Source: Plakobranchus ocellatus
Taxonomy: Eukaryota; Mollusca; Gastropoda; Plakobranchidae
DNA length: 22,936 bases
Direction: 5' to 3'
Assembly (NCBI GenBank): GCA_019648995.1
Contig: BLXT01001278.1
Location: forward strand, 1,006,986 to 1,029,921
Shown in pieces: positions 1 through 10,716 of the stretch; positions within the stretch are counted from its first letter, which is position 1, and every line of letters begins with the position of its first letter. The notes beneath the pieces are model-generated. The model was given only the letters and a program-made list of their open reading frames with translations. It ran no database searches and was not told the DNA's origin. Position numbers and translations under genes: made by a program.

Positions 1-1821
1 CCCCCCCCCTCTCTCTCAGTCTCATTCTCATGGGCGCGCACCCACACACACAGTCAAGCCGCGACTCCAATCAATGTTAACAGTACAGCCAGCTGATTCA
101 TGCCTGCCACCATGCACCCACTGCCCCCTCCGTCTTTCATCACTAACGCCATGCGCCTTTGTACAGGAGAGGATTTTACACTCCCCTCTACCTGTATAAC
201 AGTAACACACGATAGGTCTGGCCCAGTGCTGCTGTTTTGGGCATCGTGTGTATGATCCAACTTAGTGAAGTTTTGAAGCTTTTTGGTTAGACTTTTAATC
301 ATCCGTAGCTTCGTTAGGCCTGTGGTCTGAGTAGCCCTTGTTCGTTAAGGCAGGGGTTAGAATGGTATCATTTAATAAGGATAAAAAGTGTTCTAGTAAG
401 TTCCTTCGTAACAACCAAGGCTTCGTAACGGCCGATGTTGTTATAATCGAGGTCTACTATATAAGGCAAAGAAAGGGGGGAAAGTCTGTTGTTGGAATCT
501 AACTTGATATATCAAAAACTCAGATCATCCTAAATCAATTTGATGTATACTTGACTGTACATTTTCAAAAAAACTCATTTACTTTTGCAATGGATCTTGC
601 ATACATTTGAATGGCAGTACAGTAGAGCTCACCTACAACGGGACCTTGCATGCAATGGGATGTTGACACAAGCCCGTTTTTTTCCCTTATATATCGTTTA
701 TATTTTATTTTCACTAGAATGGCATCTACCACATGTGAGCTTGCCTACAGCAGGACCCAGCTTCGTACAAGGCCTATCTCTAGGCCTATACGTAGATTCG
801 TAAAACGGACTATAGGTCCGGAATGAATCTAAATTAACATCGGCATTGATACAAAGAAGATAAAGCCATGGTCTGTTTCGGTACTTTCATTCAAAACATT
901 AGCCAATGAACACCTTGCGCATCGGGGGGTGAAAGAGAATGATGCAACGCCGGCGACTTGGATTGGCATGAGACTGAGTGGTGAATCATGGTCCGTCAGC
1001 CGCAGGCTAGTAAGAGGCGTATGTGACTGACTGTCAGTGTGTGTGATTGGCAGTGTAAGACTAAGAGACTGGGGGTGGGGCTGATGAGGAAAAGAGTGGG
1101 CGCATTCAACTTTCAAAGTCCTCGGGGTGCGTCTATTTTGTTCAATGCCTAGAGATCTCAATTAGGCCTACAACGTTGTGGTTGTCACTCACTGATTTAA
1201 TGAACAAAGAAAGCATCGATCTAGGTTTAGTGTGTTGCGAAATTGCCTCTTATCTCTCACTCTCACTCCGACGCTCGCAGGTCGCATTAACGAATGGATA
1301 TACATGTATTGACACTGGACTTGACAAAACTTGCTCTTAACATAAAAGTTTCTTTGCACCCTTCAATGATATTGTAACTACAACTTTATAATCAAATGAA
1401 ATAAGTGTAAATCTCAGAGCAAATTTTTTCGCTCTGCTAGTATTAATAATATTAATAAACTTGGAAATCTGACCAAGGGTTTTCTAGCATGTGTGTAAGC
1501 TAGTCCTCTTTTCACTGCACGAATGCTAATAATAAAGGCCCTTCTTGAGTACACAGCTGAGAGTGAGACTAGTTGAGAGGTGGCTAAGCAGGTAAGACAT
1601 ATGAGGAAATGTCTATGAGGGGAAGGTGAGGAGAGAACAAGGGTATGAAAAGTTTATGTGGAAGGGGAGTGTGTGCATGTGGAAAAGCTGGCCTTGCATA
1701 CAACAAACCTAGACCAAAATAAAAATTTTATGAAGATTCCAATAATTTTGTTGGATGTGAGGTAACAAATTTATGGATGCAGTAAAATGAGTAAGAATGT
1801 CCTTTTTTTTATGTATTGCAG
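1..1821 (+). other. Probable intron and repeat DNA upstream of the JMY-like last exon
   Basis: The stretch begins with a C/CT-rich run and a short CA run, so it may start at a simple-sequence boundary. I see no exon I can defend. It ends in a clear splice acceptor: a T-run at 1802-1810, then ATGTATTGCAG ending at 1821. A good donor-like AAGCAG/GTAAGA lies at about 1585-1596, but the frame it would leave does not fit the phase-1 acceptor at 1821. Positions 320-430 repeat the short word TTCGTTA or TTCGTAA several times, and 609-757 contain an imperfect duplication (listed separately). The T-, G- and C-rich part at 830-1160 has stop-free frames but no recognisable protein. Confidence 0.5.
609..757 (+). 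repeat. Degenerate direct duplication, unit about 40 bp
   Basis: Units at 609-645 and 717-757 both begin GAATGGCA and both contain GAGCT, then CCTACA, then GGACC at matching spacing, with substitutions and a small insertion between. The first unit contains TA followed by CAGTAGAGCTC, which resembles the outer end of pogo/Tigger-like inverted repeats seen elsewhere in this window, but I found no matching opposite end. It could be the remains of two transposon ends or a short segmental duplication. Confidence 0.35.
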
Positions 1822-2075
1822 ATCCTCTGGAGGATATTTTTAGCATGATCCGATCAGGTGTGACATTGCGTAAAGTTTCCAGTGATCCACCACCAGGAGA
1901 AAGTGGACAGGGTGACCCTATGATATCCTCAATCTCCTCCTCCATCTACAGCACCGATGCTAGAAGCCAGTTACACAATACTCTCCTCAACAAAATCTGT
2001 CGTGGTGTTCGAGGAACCACACCAGAGTCAGATGATGAGTTTGGCAGTGAGAATGATGAGTTTGACGATGACTGA
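1822..2075 (+). CDS. Last coding exon of a JMY/WHAMM-like Arp2/3 activator (WH2 and acidic tail)
   Basis: The protein family nucleates branched actin filaments by binding actin monomers through WH2 motifs and the Arp2/3 complex through a C-terminal connector and acidic region. The exon starts after TTGCAG in phase 1 (the first base of its first codon comes from the missing upstream exon) and runs 84 codons to TGA at 2073-2075. The first 20 residues contain a WH2 motif, DIFSMIRSGVTLRKV, with the expected Ile, Gly and LRKV. A Gly/Pro/Ser linker follows, then an amphipathic connector-like stretch (SQLHNTLLNKI) and an acidic end (TPESDDEF...NDEFDDD). The order WH2, connector, PESxDE, acidic end matches the JMY C-terminus better than WAVE or WASP, which is why I chose that family. 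Oddly, the acidic tail has no tryptophan: Phe sits where Arp2/3 activators usually carry Trp. The N-terminal WHAMM/JMY region and coiled coil are outside the window. WAVE, WASH or another WH2 protein is the alternative. Confidence 0.68.
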
Positions 2076-2199
2076 AAGTTGATGATTCAAACATTTACCG
2101 AGTTTAATTATATTTTAAAAAGTGTGTGAGAAGAAATGTTTAAGTTGATCTTAATTCAAATACTACTAACTAAAAAAGCCAGGGGCTGAAGAAAGGTGT

Positions 2200-2233
2200 T
2201 TTGCTTTTTTTTTTGCTTTTGCTTTTGCTTTTC
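2200..2233 (+). repeat. TTTTGC hexanucleotide microsatellite
   Basis: Four copies of a TTTTGC-type unit, the first extended by extra T residues, run from 2200 to 2233 just after the JMY-like stop codon. A run of about 13 T follows at about 2257-2269. Confidence 0.8.
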
Positions 2234-3661
2234 AGTTATTGAGAAAAGAAACAATCTTTTTTTTTTTTTAATCTTTTTAAATTTTTATCATTTGTAAATT
2301 TATCTATCACTTTATTTAGGTGAGGTTGTCCTATAAAGACATTGTGGTTGTATTTATTACTCATCCATACCACTTTTTTGTTCTCATGCAATTTGAATCA
2401 AATATATCACATCTTGTGAAGCTTACTTTTTTTAATCTCTGGCTGTTTAATAAACCTGATAATGACGAAATAGCTTATGTTTTGTAGTGTCGTTTAAAAG
2501 GGTAATGATTTATGTTGCACTAGCAAATCTGGCCCTGAGAAACACCTAATGTGGATTGCATTCCAGAGAGATATTTTTGAAAATTACTGACCTATGTGAA
2601 AATTTTGGTAGGCCTAGAAAGCAAAAATTAACATAAACTTCCTAATATTTCAATGTGGTGCAACTTTTTATTGTAGATTGTGAGTACCTGTGTAGTGCCC
2701 ACTAAGACTAAGAGTAAGAAATAGATATTTTGTATCCAAAATGGGTCTGGATGATTCAAGCGGGATATGGCCCACTGGTGATAGATATTTTAACTTGAAT
2801 ATCTTCTGAGGCTGCTCTATATAGTTCTGCAGATGCAGGAAATCTATTTTTGGCTGCAGAATATTGCATTTTGCCATAAAAATATATACTCCGTTTTCAA
2901 CTAAGCATCAATATTCATGACAACTGTGCATGAAAAAGGAAAAGATGTAATAGTGTAGAAGCAACTGAAAAAATCCATTCAGGTCAGTATGTAATAAAAT
3001 GTTTCTGTAAAATTATAGACATGGCTGTGATTTCCCTATTTTATGGCAATTCTTAAAAATCTTTTATGATATCTCTCGCTCTCTCCAAATTTCAGTAACC
3101 AAGCCATGTACAAAAAAATACACTCATGATTGATATGATTGTCACTAGTCAAGCAAAATGTAATTCAGAGTTTTTCATTCATTCAGTAGTCCTTTTCCTT
3201 TTTTTCTTAATCATATGTTTTCAAATGAAAATGAATGTTTGAAATCACTTAATGAAATTTTTTTAGTGGTATGACCCTAAAAGAAGTAATGCTGAAGAAA
3301 TTTATTTGTGATAACAATAGAGATGAAAATGTACCTAAGAATTACAAAATAAGGATTGTCAATTCTTTGAGGTTGTTGATAAATTTTATGGTAATGAAAT
3401 TGAGAACTACCAATTCAATTTTGCGTTTCTTAATATTTTAATTTTTATTTCATAAAATTATAAAATGATAAATTGGGCACTTTTGTTCTTAAAAATTCTG
3501 CTGTGTAAAATTTATATTTCATATTTAGGTTACTTTCTTTGTAATGTTAATGTCAGTTATGCTGATACTGATGTACAAGTTCCATGTTATTTGATTATTG
3601 TTGTGTTTGTTCTTATTATGGTTTGTGCTGTACAATCAAGTTCAAACAGTTAAAACAAAAC

Positions 3662-3677
3662 AAAAAAAAAAAAAAAA
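3662..3677 (+). repeat. Poly(A) run
   Basis: About 16 A residues preceded by AAAACAAAAC. It follows a G/T-rich stretch, so it could be the tail of an old retroposed copy, but no target duplication was found. A short hairpin (TCACATT/AATGTGA arms) follows at about 3685-3699. Confidence 0.6.
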
Positions 3678-3975
3678 GAAATAATCACATTAAATGTGAC
3701 TTATAACACAGTGACATATTAACATAAGGTAAAGAAATATGTCTGTGTGAAACATAAATGTTTGGTTAAGAAAGAGGAAGATTTTGGTTACATTATGAAT
3801 GAATTCTGAATAATCCACTGTGTCACTCTGATAATGATATACAAGGGCAATGTTGTTTGAAAAGCTTAGCTTAAATTATACTCAAAATTCTGTTTAGGTT
3901 ATTGATTTTCCTCTTCAGCTGCCAGCATCTTTGATTTGACTTTTTGGACACAATAGATCACCAATTCTCACAGAC

Positions 3976-4016
3976 ACATTCTCTCTTCTCTCTCTCTGTC
4001 TCACACACTCACATCC
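3976..4016 (+). repeat. CT/CA-rich simple sequence
   Basis: A run of CTCT units followed by CACA units; ordinary microsatellite DNA. Confidence 0.7.
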
Positions 4017-5361
4017 ATGTATAGATTCTGGTTGAAATTGCGCTTGACACAGTGCTGATCAATTAAAATACATGTATGTCCACAGTAATGCAGCCTTTAT
4101 TTAAGATCAAGGTATTTATAATCTAACAACTGTACTAAGAAAAATGATCATTCAAAGCTGAAATAATGATTGGTTTTGAGCATAAACAAAGAAATTGGCT
4201 TTTTAAGCAATAATTTCCCTTAAGACAATAAGGGAGTTGACTTAAACACTTAAGTGATTCTGCTGTATGCAGACTTAAAACTTGCTAAGCCAGATTTCAG
4301 AACAGATGCTCTACATCTACAATCATTTTATTGGTCTAATTTTTCTATCAATCATAGGTTGTGATTGAATCATTTTGTAAAAAAATTAAAATAGTGGGCT
4401 AATTTTTAGACCAGGAAAAAAATATGAGCAGTCATAAACCTGAAATGTCATCAACTGTTCAACTTGACTGTATTGCATTGTACATGCATAATTTTTAGAA
4501 TGAATGCTTGTCAACAACTGCCAAGGCTACTTAATTATAAGTTAGCAATAGTAAAATCTTCTCATATTACATTTATAAAGTGATTATATGTACTTCTCAA
4601 GTATAAAGTGATTTACTACTGCTTTTTACTTTTAATGCTTTTATTCTGCAAGAATTGGTTCATGATTTCACTTGATTTTATTTTCAAAGCATTTAATTAT
4701 TTAGACTGAACAGCATTATTCAATGTCATTCCATGAAACCTACTGATTCACATAGCTTGGAATGGGCAGATTAATTTAAGCTTACACCAGGTAAAATTTG
4801 GATTTTTTAGACAATACTTATACATAATACATTTAATGGTATGCCCGCTAAGTCTCCACCTTATTTTTCCTAGTAGTAGTAGTCAGAGGTTGCAGATTAA
4901 AGTAGGACATGGCTATGAGATTGTTAGCCTTATAGATCACGAAATAACCATGTTGTACTAATAATTACTTGATATTTTGAATTGTTACAAATGGTTACAT
5001 GTATTTCAAAGTCGCAATGCAGAACCTTTTTAATTTTTACTCTGCTACACTGAATTTAAACTGTGAGAAAAGGAAAGTAAAGGGGCGAGGGAGGAATACT
5101 GCTACATGCTACTGATACTAGTAGGCAACATCAAATTTTAGGCTCCTCCAGTCTTTTTTATGTTTATACATGTAGATTGGATAATTTAAAGTCTTTTATG
5201 TATCCCATTGATCTCGATTTGAGCAGACTGAACTCAGGGTATTATACTAGCATATGATGATGTAAATTTCAATAATTATTCACTCATTTTCCTTAAAAGA
5301 ACATTAAAAGATTAGAATAGGAATTAGTCGTCATTCAACTTCATAAGCAAGTGTTTAAATA

Positions 5362-6011
5362 CAGTGCACACCTGATAATTCGACATCAAAGGGACCAGGC
5401 CACAAATGTCGAATGAAAAGAATGTCGAATTGTGAAAAAGACAAGTTATAGAGCAAAAAAAAAAAAGGGTGGGGGTGGTGGTGGCAGTCTTTCACCATAA
5501 TATCAATTATTAAATATAGCATCGCTAACACGGTGTTCTCCCTGGTCGCCAGCTATGCACGCACACACACACACGAGTGGTACCTAGTGGGGGATGCCTG
5601 CCACTGCCATCCATGCATATTGCAGTGTTAAGACTGGGCCAGAGAGCACAGGCCTAGGCCCAGCCTAATGTCACAGTCACACCTTTCCTCCTCTCCTGCT
5701 TCCGAACCCCCCTCCCTTTATCCCAAACCTCATCACCCCTGCAGTGGCTCAATCACAATGAATGGTCTGTATTATCAAATACATTAATTTTGCTGCGGGA
5801 GGTAGCCACGCCAAGCATTTTGGGTTAGTTTGATCTGAAAACTGGACCGGATTTGTTGAATTAAGAGAAATGAGCCAAGAAGCATGTCGATTTGGGCAAA
5901 GTTTTGTTATTAAGGTTTAAGAATAAGAGGGATTTATTTCGGACTTTTTCAAATGCATGGAATTAAGGGAAATGTTGAATTGTGAGATGTCGAATTTAGT
6001 GGAGTGCACTG
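5362..6011. mobile_element. Non-autonomous pogo/Tigger-like (Tc1/mariner) MITE, about 650 bp
   Basis: The left end reads CAGTGCACACCTGATAATTC then GACATC, and the inverse of the right end reads CAGTGCACTCCACTAAATTC then GACATC, matching at about 21 of 26 positions. TA dinucleotides flank both ends (5360-5361 and 6012-6013), the insertion duplication of the Tc1/mariner superfamily. Just inside the left end is AAAGGGACC, a feature I associate with pogo/Tigger ends. The words GTCGAATT and GAATTAAG recur inside both halves. No transposase frame is present, so any movement depended on another copy. The centre is GC-richer and holds a (CA)n run at 5557-5574, which may be a separate nested sequence. 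It lies inside the probable 3' UTR of the JMY-like gene. Confidence 0.75.
5557..5574 (+). repeat. CA microsatellite inside the MITE
   Basis: GCACGCACACACACACAC, about eight CA units, within the GC-richer core of the 5362-6011 element. Confidence 0.8.
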
Positions 6012-6422
6012 TAACCTTATTTATCATGAAATGACACAAAAAAAATAATTGTTTAGCCCTACTGTACCTAACCAGTGAAGTTAACCTTAGAGAATGATGC
6101 CCATACCACTCTGCAGACTCTATCCTTACCTACACTATTTACATTTACGCTTTCAGGCTCAAGGCTTTCTTGGGTGCTTTGTTTCTCCATTTTTGTTGCT
6201 TTTTAATCCAGGCGTTTTCAGTACATGTATTTGGCTTGATATTTTTTTTGAGCAATGAAAACTAGCTATTTATATGTATTTTATAATACCAAGGTATTTT
6301 GGTTTTCTTTAATTTTAAAATCAACCTGTACATACAGTAATTGTATATAAAATGAAATTTGTATAAAATTGAGCAAAACATAATGATAAATTTTGAGAAG
6401 TTTTATTTTTAATGAATTTCAA

Positions 6423-6465
6423 AATAAAGACTTCCTTCTTTGCACTTTGGTTTTTGTGGTGTTAA
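6423..6465 (+). terminator. Candidate polyadenylation site for the JMY-like transcript
   Basis: AATAAA at 6423-6428 is followed by a CA at about 6442 (possible cleavage site) and then the strongly G/T-rich CTTTGGTTTTTGTGGTGTT. Signal, cleavage dinucleotide and downstream element lie at the spacing usual for animal poly(A) sites. If used, the 3' UTR would be about 4.4 kb and include the pogo-like MITE. The link to the gene at 1822 is inferred from strand and distance only. Confidence 0.45.
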
Positions 6466-6544
6466 AAATTCAAATCAAATTCTTGAATGTCTGAAAAATA
6501 TACGTCTGACCCTTATAGTAAGTGATAAGTAATGCTGACACGTG

Positions 6545-6790
6545 GATGCAAGGGGAAGGGGCTGAGGAATGAAGAAAAAAGAGGAAATGGTGGAAAATTT
6601 CATCAAAAAGAAAATGCATGTATTCGAAGATCAAGGGGGTCGGAAAGGACAAGAAAAAAAGAGAAAGAGGGTAAGGAGGGGTTGAGGGAAAAAAAACAAA
6701 GATGTTGGGATTAAAAAAAAAAATTGAGATCAAGGCAAAGAAAAATATTAGAAAAAGAGATAAAAAAAATAAAGAAGTAGGAAAGGATGA
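6545..6790 (+). repeat. Long purine-rich (GA) tract
   Basis: Nearly every base is A or G for about 240 bp (GAAAAAAGAGG, AAAGAGAAAGAGGG and similar). Stop-free frames on both strands (Lys/Glu/Arg-rich on +, Phe/Ser/Leu-rich on -) follow from this composition and are not genes. Such tracts can form triplex DNA or act as simple-sequence spacers. Confidence 0.7.
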
Positions 6791-8379
6791 TAGAGCAATA
6801 AAAAGTATATTACAGATGCATGCACAAGCTTGCAAATCTCCCTCTTTGATAAAACAAGAGTTACAGTGACTTGATTGGCTTACTGCACAGAATACTCTGT
6901 CTTTTTCTTAAGAGACATTGGCCACTTCCACTACCAGCTATTGCCCAATCAAAGCTATCATTAATAAAATAAATGTTGGACAAATTAATTAGATGGGCTG
7001 GAAACACATTATGTCCATGTGATGCTCAGTGCCCAAAAGTTTGGTGATGATAAAAAATGAGGCAAACAGAATCGAGGTTTGGACATTATGCAAAACTGTT
7101 GCTTGCAGTCAATGGTCAGTAACAGACAACAGACTAAAGAACCATGGTGACTTGTTTTGTGGCATACTGATGAACTGATAAGATGTGTCTACATCAATTT
7201 TCTCCTTTTTTTTTCGTCAATGAATATTATTTTTACATCTTTTTTTCTTTTTTATCCAAATCACACTTTTTTGTCTTTAAGACATACAAATATAAAGCGT
7301 AAGAATAAGTTAGACATCTAGATTAGATGAGTTCAGTCAAGTACAAACAAATTGAACTTGGATACAAGTACATATGTTGTTCAATTTTTTTGACATTTTG
7401 ATGAAAGTTAATTTACCAAACAATTTACTTAAAGAATGCCTGGCTTGGTGTACTATAGAAAACACAGTTTTTTCATTTCATCTATACATCTGCAGCTCAC
7501 TAGCTTGTACAACTTGACCTTTCACTGGTTTTAAGAAGAGGACATCAAATTATTCTCAATCTAAGAAATGTCAAAGGACATTTAAATATGCCAATATTCC
7601 TCTTTTCTCCATTTTTGTGATGTTAAATGACTAAAAAAAAAAATGAATTCACTTTTGAAATATTCACACCACAATTTATGTGCATGGTTTTAGTATGTAG
7701 GATATGGTATTTAAAAACTTTGGAATTATTCAGATAGTTTTAAAATAGCATAGATACGTTATTTCAAGTTTTTGTGACATCAAGCTTATAAATTGGCCTT
7801 TGGAGCCTATAAAGGGAGAATTACTTTTATATGATACAATCAAAATTAGAGCCATTCTTTTGTGAATTGGGTCTTCATTGTTTTCCAGTCAAAAAAATTA
7901 CTTTCATGTCCATTCTCAATAATTGGGATTTGCCCAATTTTTCTTTGCTCATGATCAAATCAGCAAATCAAATGTAATGGCAAACAGCTACATTCATAAT
8001 CATAGAGTATTGAGGACGGACAAAAACAGGCAAACCTTATCATCAATATACATATGAGCACTGAATGAGTTAAAATATGATATTTTGACTTTGAAACTTC
8101 CCCCTTAAAGCTGACCTAGCAACATTCGCACATTTTCTCTAACTCTTTTTCATTCATTTCTTTAACCAAGCTAAGCATGTATTTTATAATTCCTCATCTC
8201 TGTCCACAGATATCTTGTATTTTTTAAGCTCAAATTGTTGAATTGTTTACACTCGGTTTGCAAATGGCAGTGACAACATGGAAACTTGGGCTTGAGCATG
8301 GCAATTTTCACTTAAACAGATAAAAATTTCTACACCATTCAATCCATTGTTATATATAGCAAACTTGATATGTACTCAC
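6791..8379. other. Intergenic AT-rich DNA, no gene seen
   Basis: I see no splice-bounded open frame, RNA gene or transposon ends here. Composition is AT-rich with short A and T runs. Confidence 0.5.
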
Positions 8380-8599
8380 AATGTGTAGGTTATTAATTTC
8401 TTGTCTTACAAATGGCCCAAACGAAATCAAAGGCACATTCTTGCTCGTTTTCAACAAACAAATAAGAAACAAATGTATTGGTGATGTTTCAATGGCTTCA
8501 TCTTTAATTTTTCGTAAGTTAGAAGCAATTAAGCACTTTGAGAAAATTGACATTTCCACAAAAGATCTTGCTCTGGTGTTAAGTCAATGGGTGCCAGCT
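8380..8599 (-). other. Exon-like block with good splice sites but no single open frame
   Basis: On the - strand a strong acceptor (TCACCTTTTTCCTCAG ending at 8600) and a strong donor (GTGAGT, 8379-8374) bound 220 bases, a normal exon size. All three frames contain a stop. One frame begins LAPIDLTPEQDLLWKCQFSQ and stops soon after; another, one base shifted, then reads SNLRKIKDEAIETSPIHLFL and on to the donor. The + strand also has an 84-codon open frame over the block (8381-8635). I recognise none of these peptides. It may be a decayed exon with a frameshift, a noncoding exon or coincidence. Confidence 0.2.
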
Positions 8600-8821
8600 C
8601 TGAGGAAAAAGGTGACAAAAAAATTAAAAAGATGAGGAAATTGCTACACTGGGCATAGGTTGGCTTGTTCTTTCTATTTTTCTCTTTCATTTTGATGCAA
8701 AAAAAAAATCTACAATTGCTAACCTTTCTAAATTGGCTTGGTATATTTAACTTTATATCTTATCCTTTTAGTTAAACATATTTTTTTTTGCTGGTTGCTT
8801 TCAACAACAGATATTAAAATT

Positions 8822-8865
8822 AAAAATAAGATGTAGTCAATTGGTTATGAGAAGTTGGAAACAAA
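8822..8865 (+). repeat. Dispersed direct repeat, copy 1
   Basis: AAAAATAAGATG, then a variable part, then GAGAAGTTGGAA; the same order and spacing recurs at 10673-10716 with several substitutions. It is probably a fragment of one repeat family. Confidence 0.45.
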
Positions 8866-10672
8866 CAGTGTGTGTCAACACTGGCTACAGCCAAATCTGG
8901 CCAGGATGAATGTTAAGGAGTTAAAGCATACAAAAATCAAAAGATTGGTACTAGTAGCCTTTCTTTGTTGACTTGTTTATTTTTTTTTTCTTTTGTTTTG
9001 AAGCTCAAAAAATTACAAATTCAAAAGCCCGTTTTTTTTTTTTTTTTTCAGAAAACACTACCAAGTCACTGGGACAAAAAATGTCTTCAAATTTAATGAC
9101 ATTCAAATTACCCATGAAGTTTCAGCAAACGGCAACTAACCACCCAACTTTTAGGTTACGGTCAGCCACTGGGCCACAGGTCATAAAATTTTTCCTGCGC
9201 TGCCAAGAATCGCATTGCGGTGTCTGCCTGACATTCTACATTTTATCACAAATTTGAAATAGTTAAAACAGGAAATTAATATAGATATAGTGCAATCTTT
9301 TTTCTCAATTATGAAGCATGTAGTAGAAAAAAAGCTGTTTTTTCTGGTGCAATATATGATGTCATGTGTGGTGTTATCATTTTTTTACAAGTGCTTAAAA
9401 ACAGGCAATTTCGTTTGATAGGGAAAAAACATGCTCGTTTAAATTTTTTATAACTTTGAAATGAAGCTTGCGATTGTCTTAGAGAATATGTATAAACGAA
9501 AGACGAAAGCATTGGGATTAAAATGCTGTAAGATACAGCCTAAAATGCAACAAGAGAAGATCAGTAGGTAGTTTTGATTCAGACACTCTTTTTGAAAAAT
9601 GCTGCCGTCAACGAGATAACAGGAATGTATAGGGATTAACTGGACTCAGATGTACGTTTGTCAGGCCTTTCAAATGTCTGAATGAAATTGTTGATAGAAG
9701 ACATTTGTTTCGTGGCATGGTTAATAAAATGACTGATTGTCGGAGGTGAGAGTGTAGAGTGTAAATAGCAAAATAAATCCTACACAAAGTGGTTTGTCTC
9801 TACTGATTTTGTACTCTGTGTTATTGTATCAGAGATCTGTCAATCTGGCACAATTTGTTAGGTCTCTTAACAAATACTGCACCCTCCGCTCTGAAGAAAT
9901 ATGCTATCAATTTATCTATAAATTGGCCAAGAGATAAATTAATAAGCAATATTAATTTGAGCATTCGAAGTCCATTTATAGAAGCCTAAATTTAGAGCAG
10001 CACAGCTGTTTCACTCTTTTACATTTTCGTTTGCTGTTTACTGTATTGAAACTGTTATCTTAAATAGATTTCAAAATAGTAAGGTAGAGTAAAATCGCAG
10101 GCTGCCAACAGCGACAATTAGATATTAATTAATGCACTCACTTATTAATAAACTTCTGAAATCACAGTCACGACTTGATGAAAAACTGTTAATAAAATTG
10201 TTACTTCCTATCAGATTTTAATGAAGTAAAGATCAAACTAAAGTAGAAAAATTGAAGAACAAGTACAAACGACAAATATAAACAATATCCATTTCATAGT
10301 TAAAATATTACAAAAGAGAATAAAACCTAGAATAACCCCTTTTCATCAGACCAGTTATCTCCCCTTGCTTCCCTCACGGGCAGGGTAAGAAATCAGCAGG
10401 TGTCAGGGTGAGCAGTACATGGGCTCCACTTTTCAGGCGCTTATAAAGTGGGATTTTTTTGCACTTTACGCTGCTAAAGGCAATATAGAGAGAAAAACTA
10501 AACGTTCAGTTTTGTGGTGGTTTTCGTCGCCGTGAGCAGCAAAAATAAAATCATACTGATATATGCTATTTAACATGTAATTCTTGGCCTTTTTTTCTGT
10601 ACCGAGAAACATAATTGTCATGTGTGTATGTGTATTCCTATAAGCAAGTGTTAAGTAAGTGGGAGTAGGCTC

Positions 10673-10716
10673 AAAAATAAGATGTTGTTGATTGTTTGTG
10701 AGAAGTTGGAATCAAA
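10673..10716 (+). repeat. Dispersed direct repeat, copy 2
   Basis: Same AAAAATAAGATG ... GAGAAGTTGGAA arrangement as copy 1 about 1.85 kb upstream, in the same orientation. Confidence 0.45.

Larger units (their letters stand above)
2076..5361 (+). other. Probable long 3' UTR or flank of the JMY-like gene
   Basis: No coding exon is visible. The + strand is T-rich with G over C in many parts (for example 3420-3640), as often seen in transcribed 3' UTR sequence of that strand. Possible poly(A) signals AATAAA occur at 2449-2454 and 2993-2998, so shorter transcripts could end there. Simple repeats occur at 2200-2233, 3662-3677 and 3976-4016. Short open frames here (for example 3465-3653) are hydrophobic, AT-driven and lack splice context; I do not count them as genes. 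Confidence 0.4.

Noticed and set aside
94..240. Apparent similarity to the GC-rich core of the 5362-6011 element (shared ATGCCTGCCAC and CTGGCCCAGT)
   Set aside because: The two shared words are in inconsistent relative orientation, so chance is the simpler explanation.
1540..1600. Upstream exon ending at AAGCAG/GTAAGA
   Set aside because: The donor is good, but the only frame giving the phase needed at 1821 has a stop just before it.
6470..6835. 121-codon - strand frame, Phe/Leu/Ser-rich
   Set aside because: It is the translation of the purine-rich tract read from the pyrimidine strand; composition explains it.
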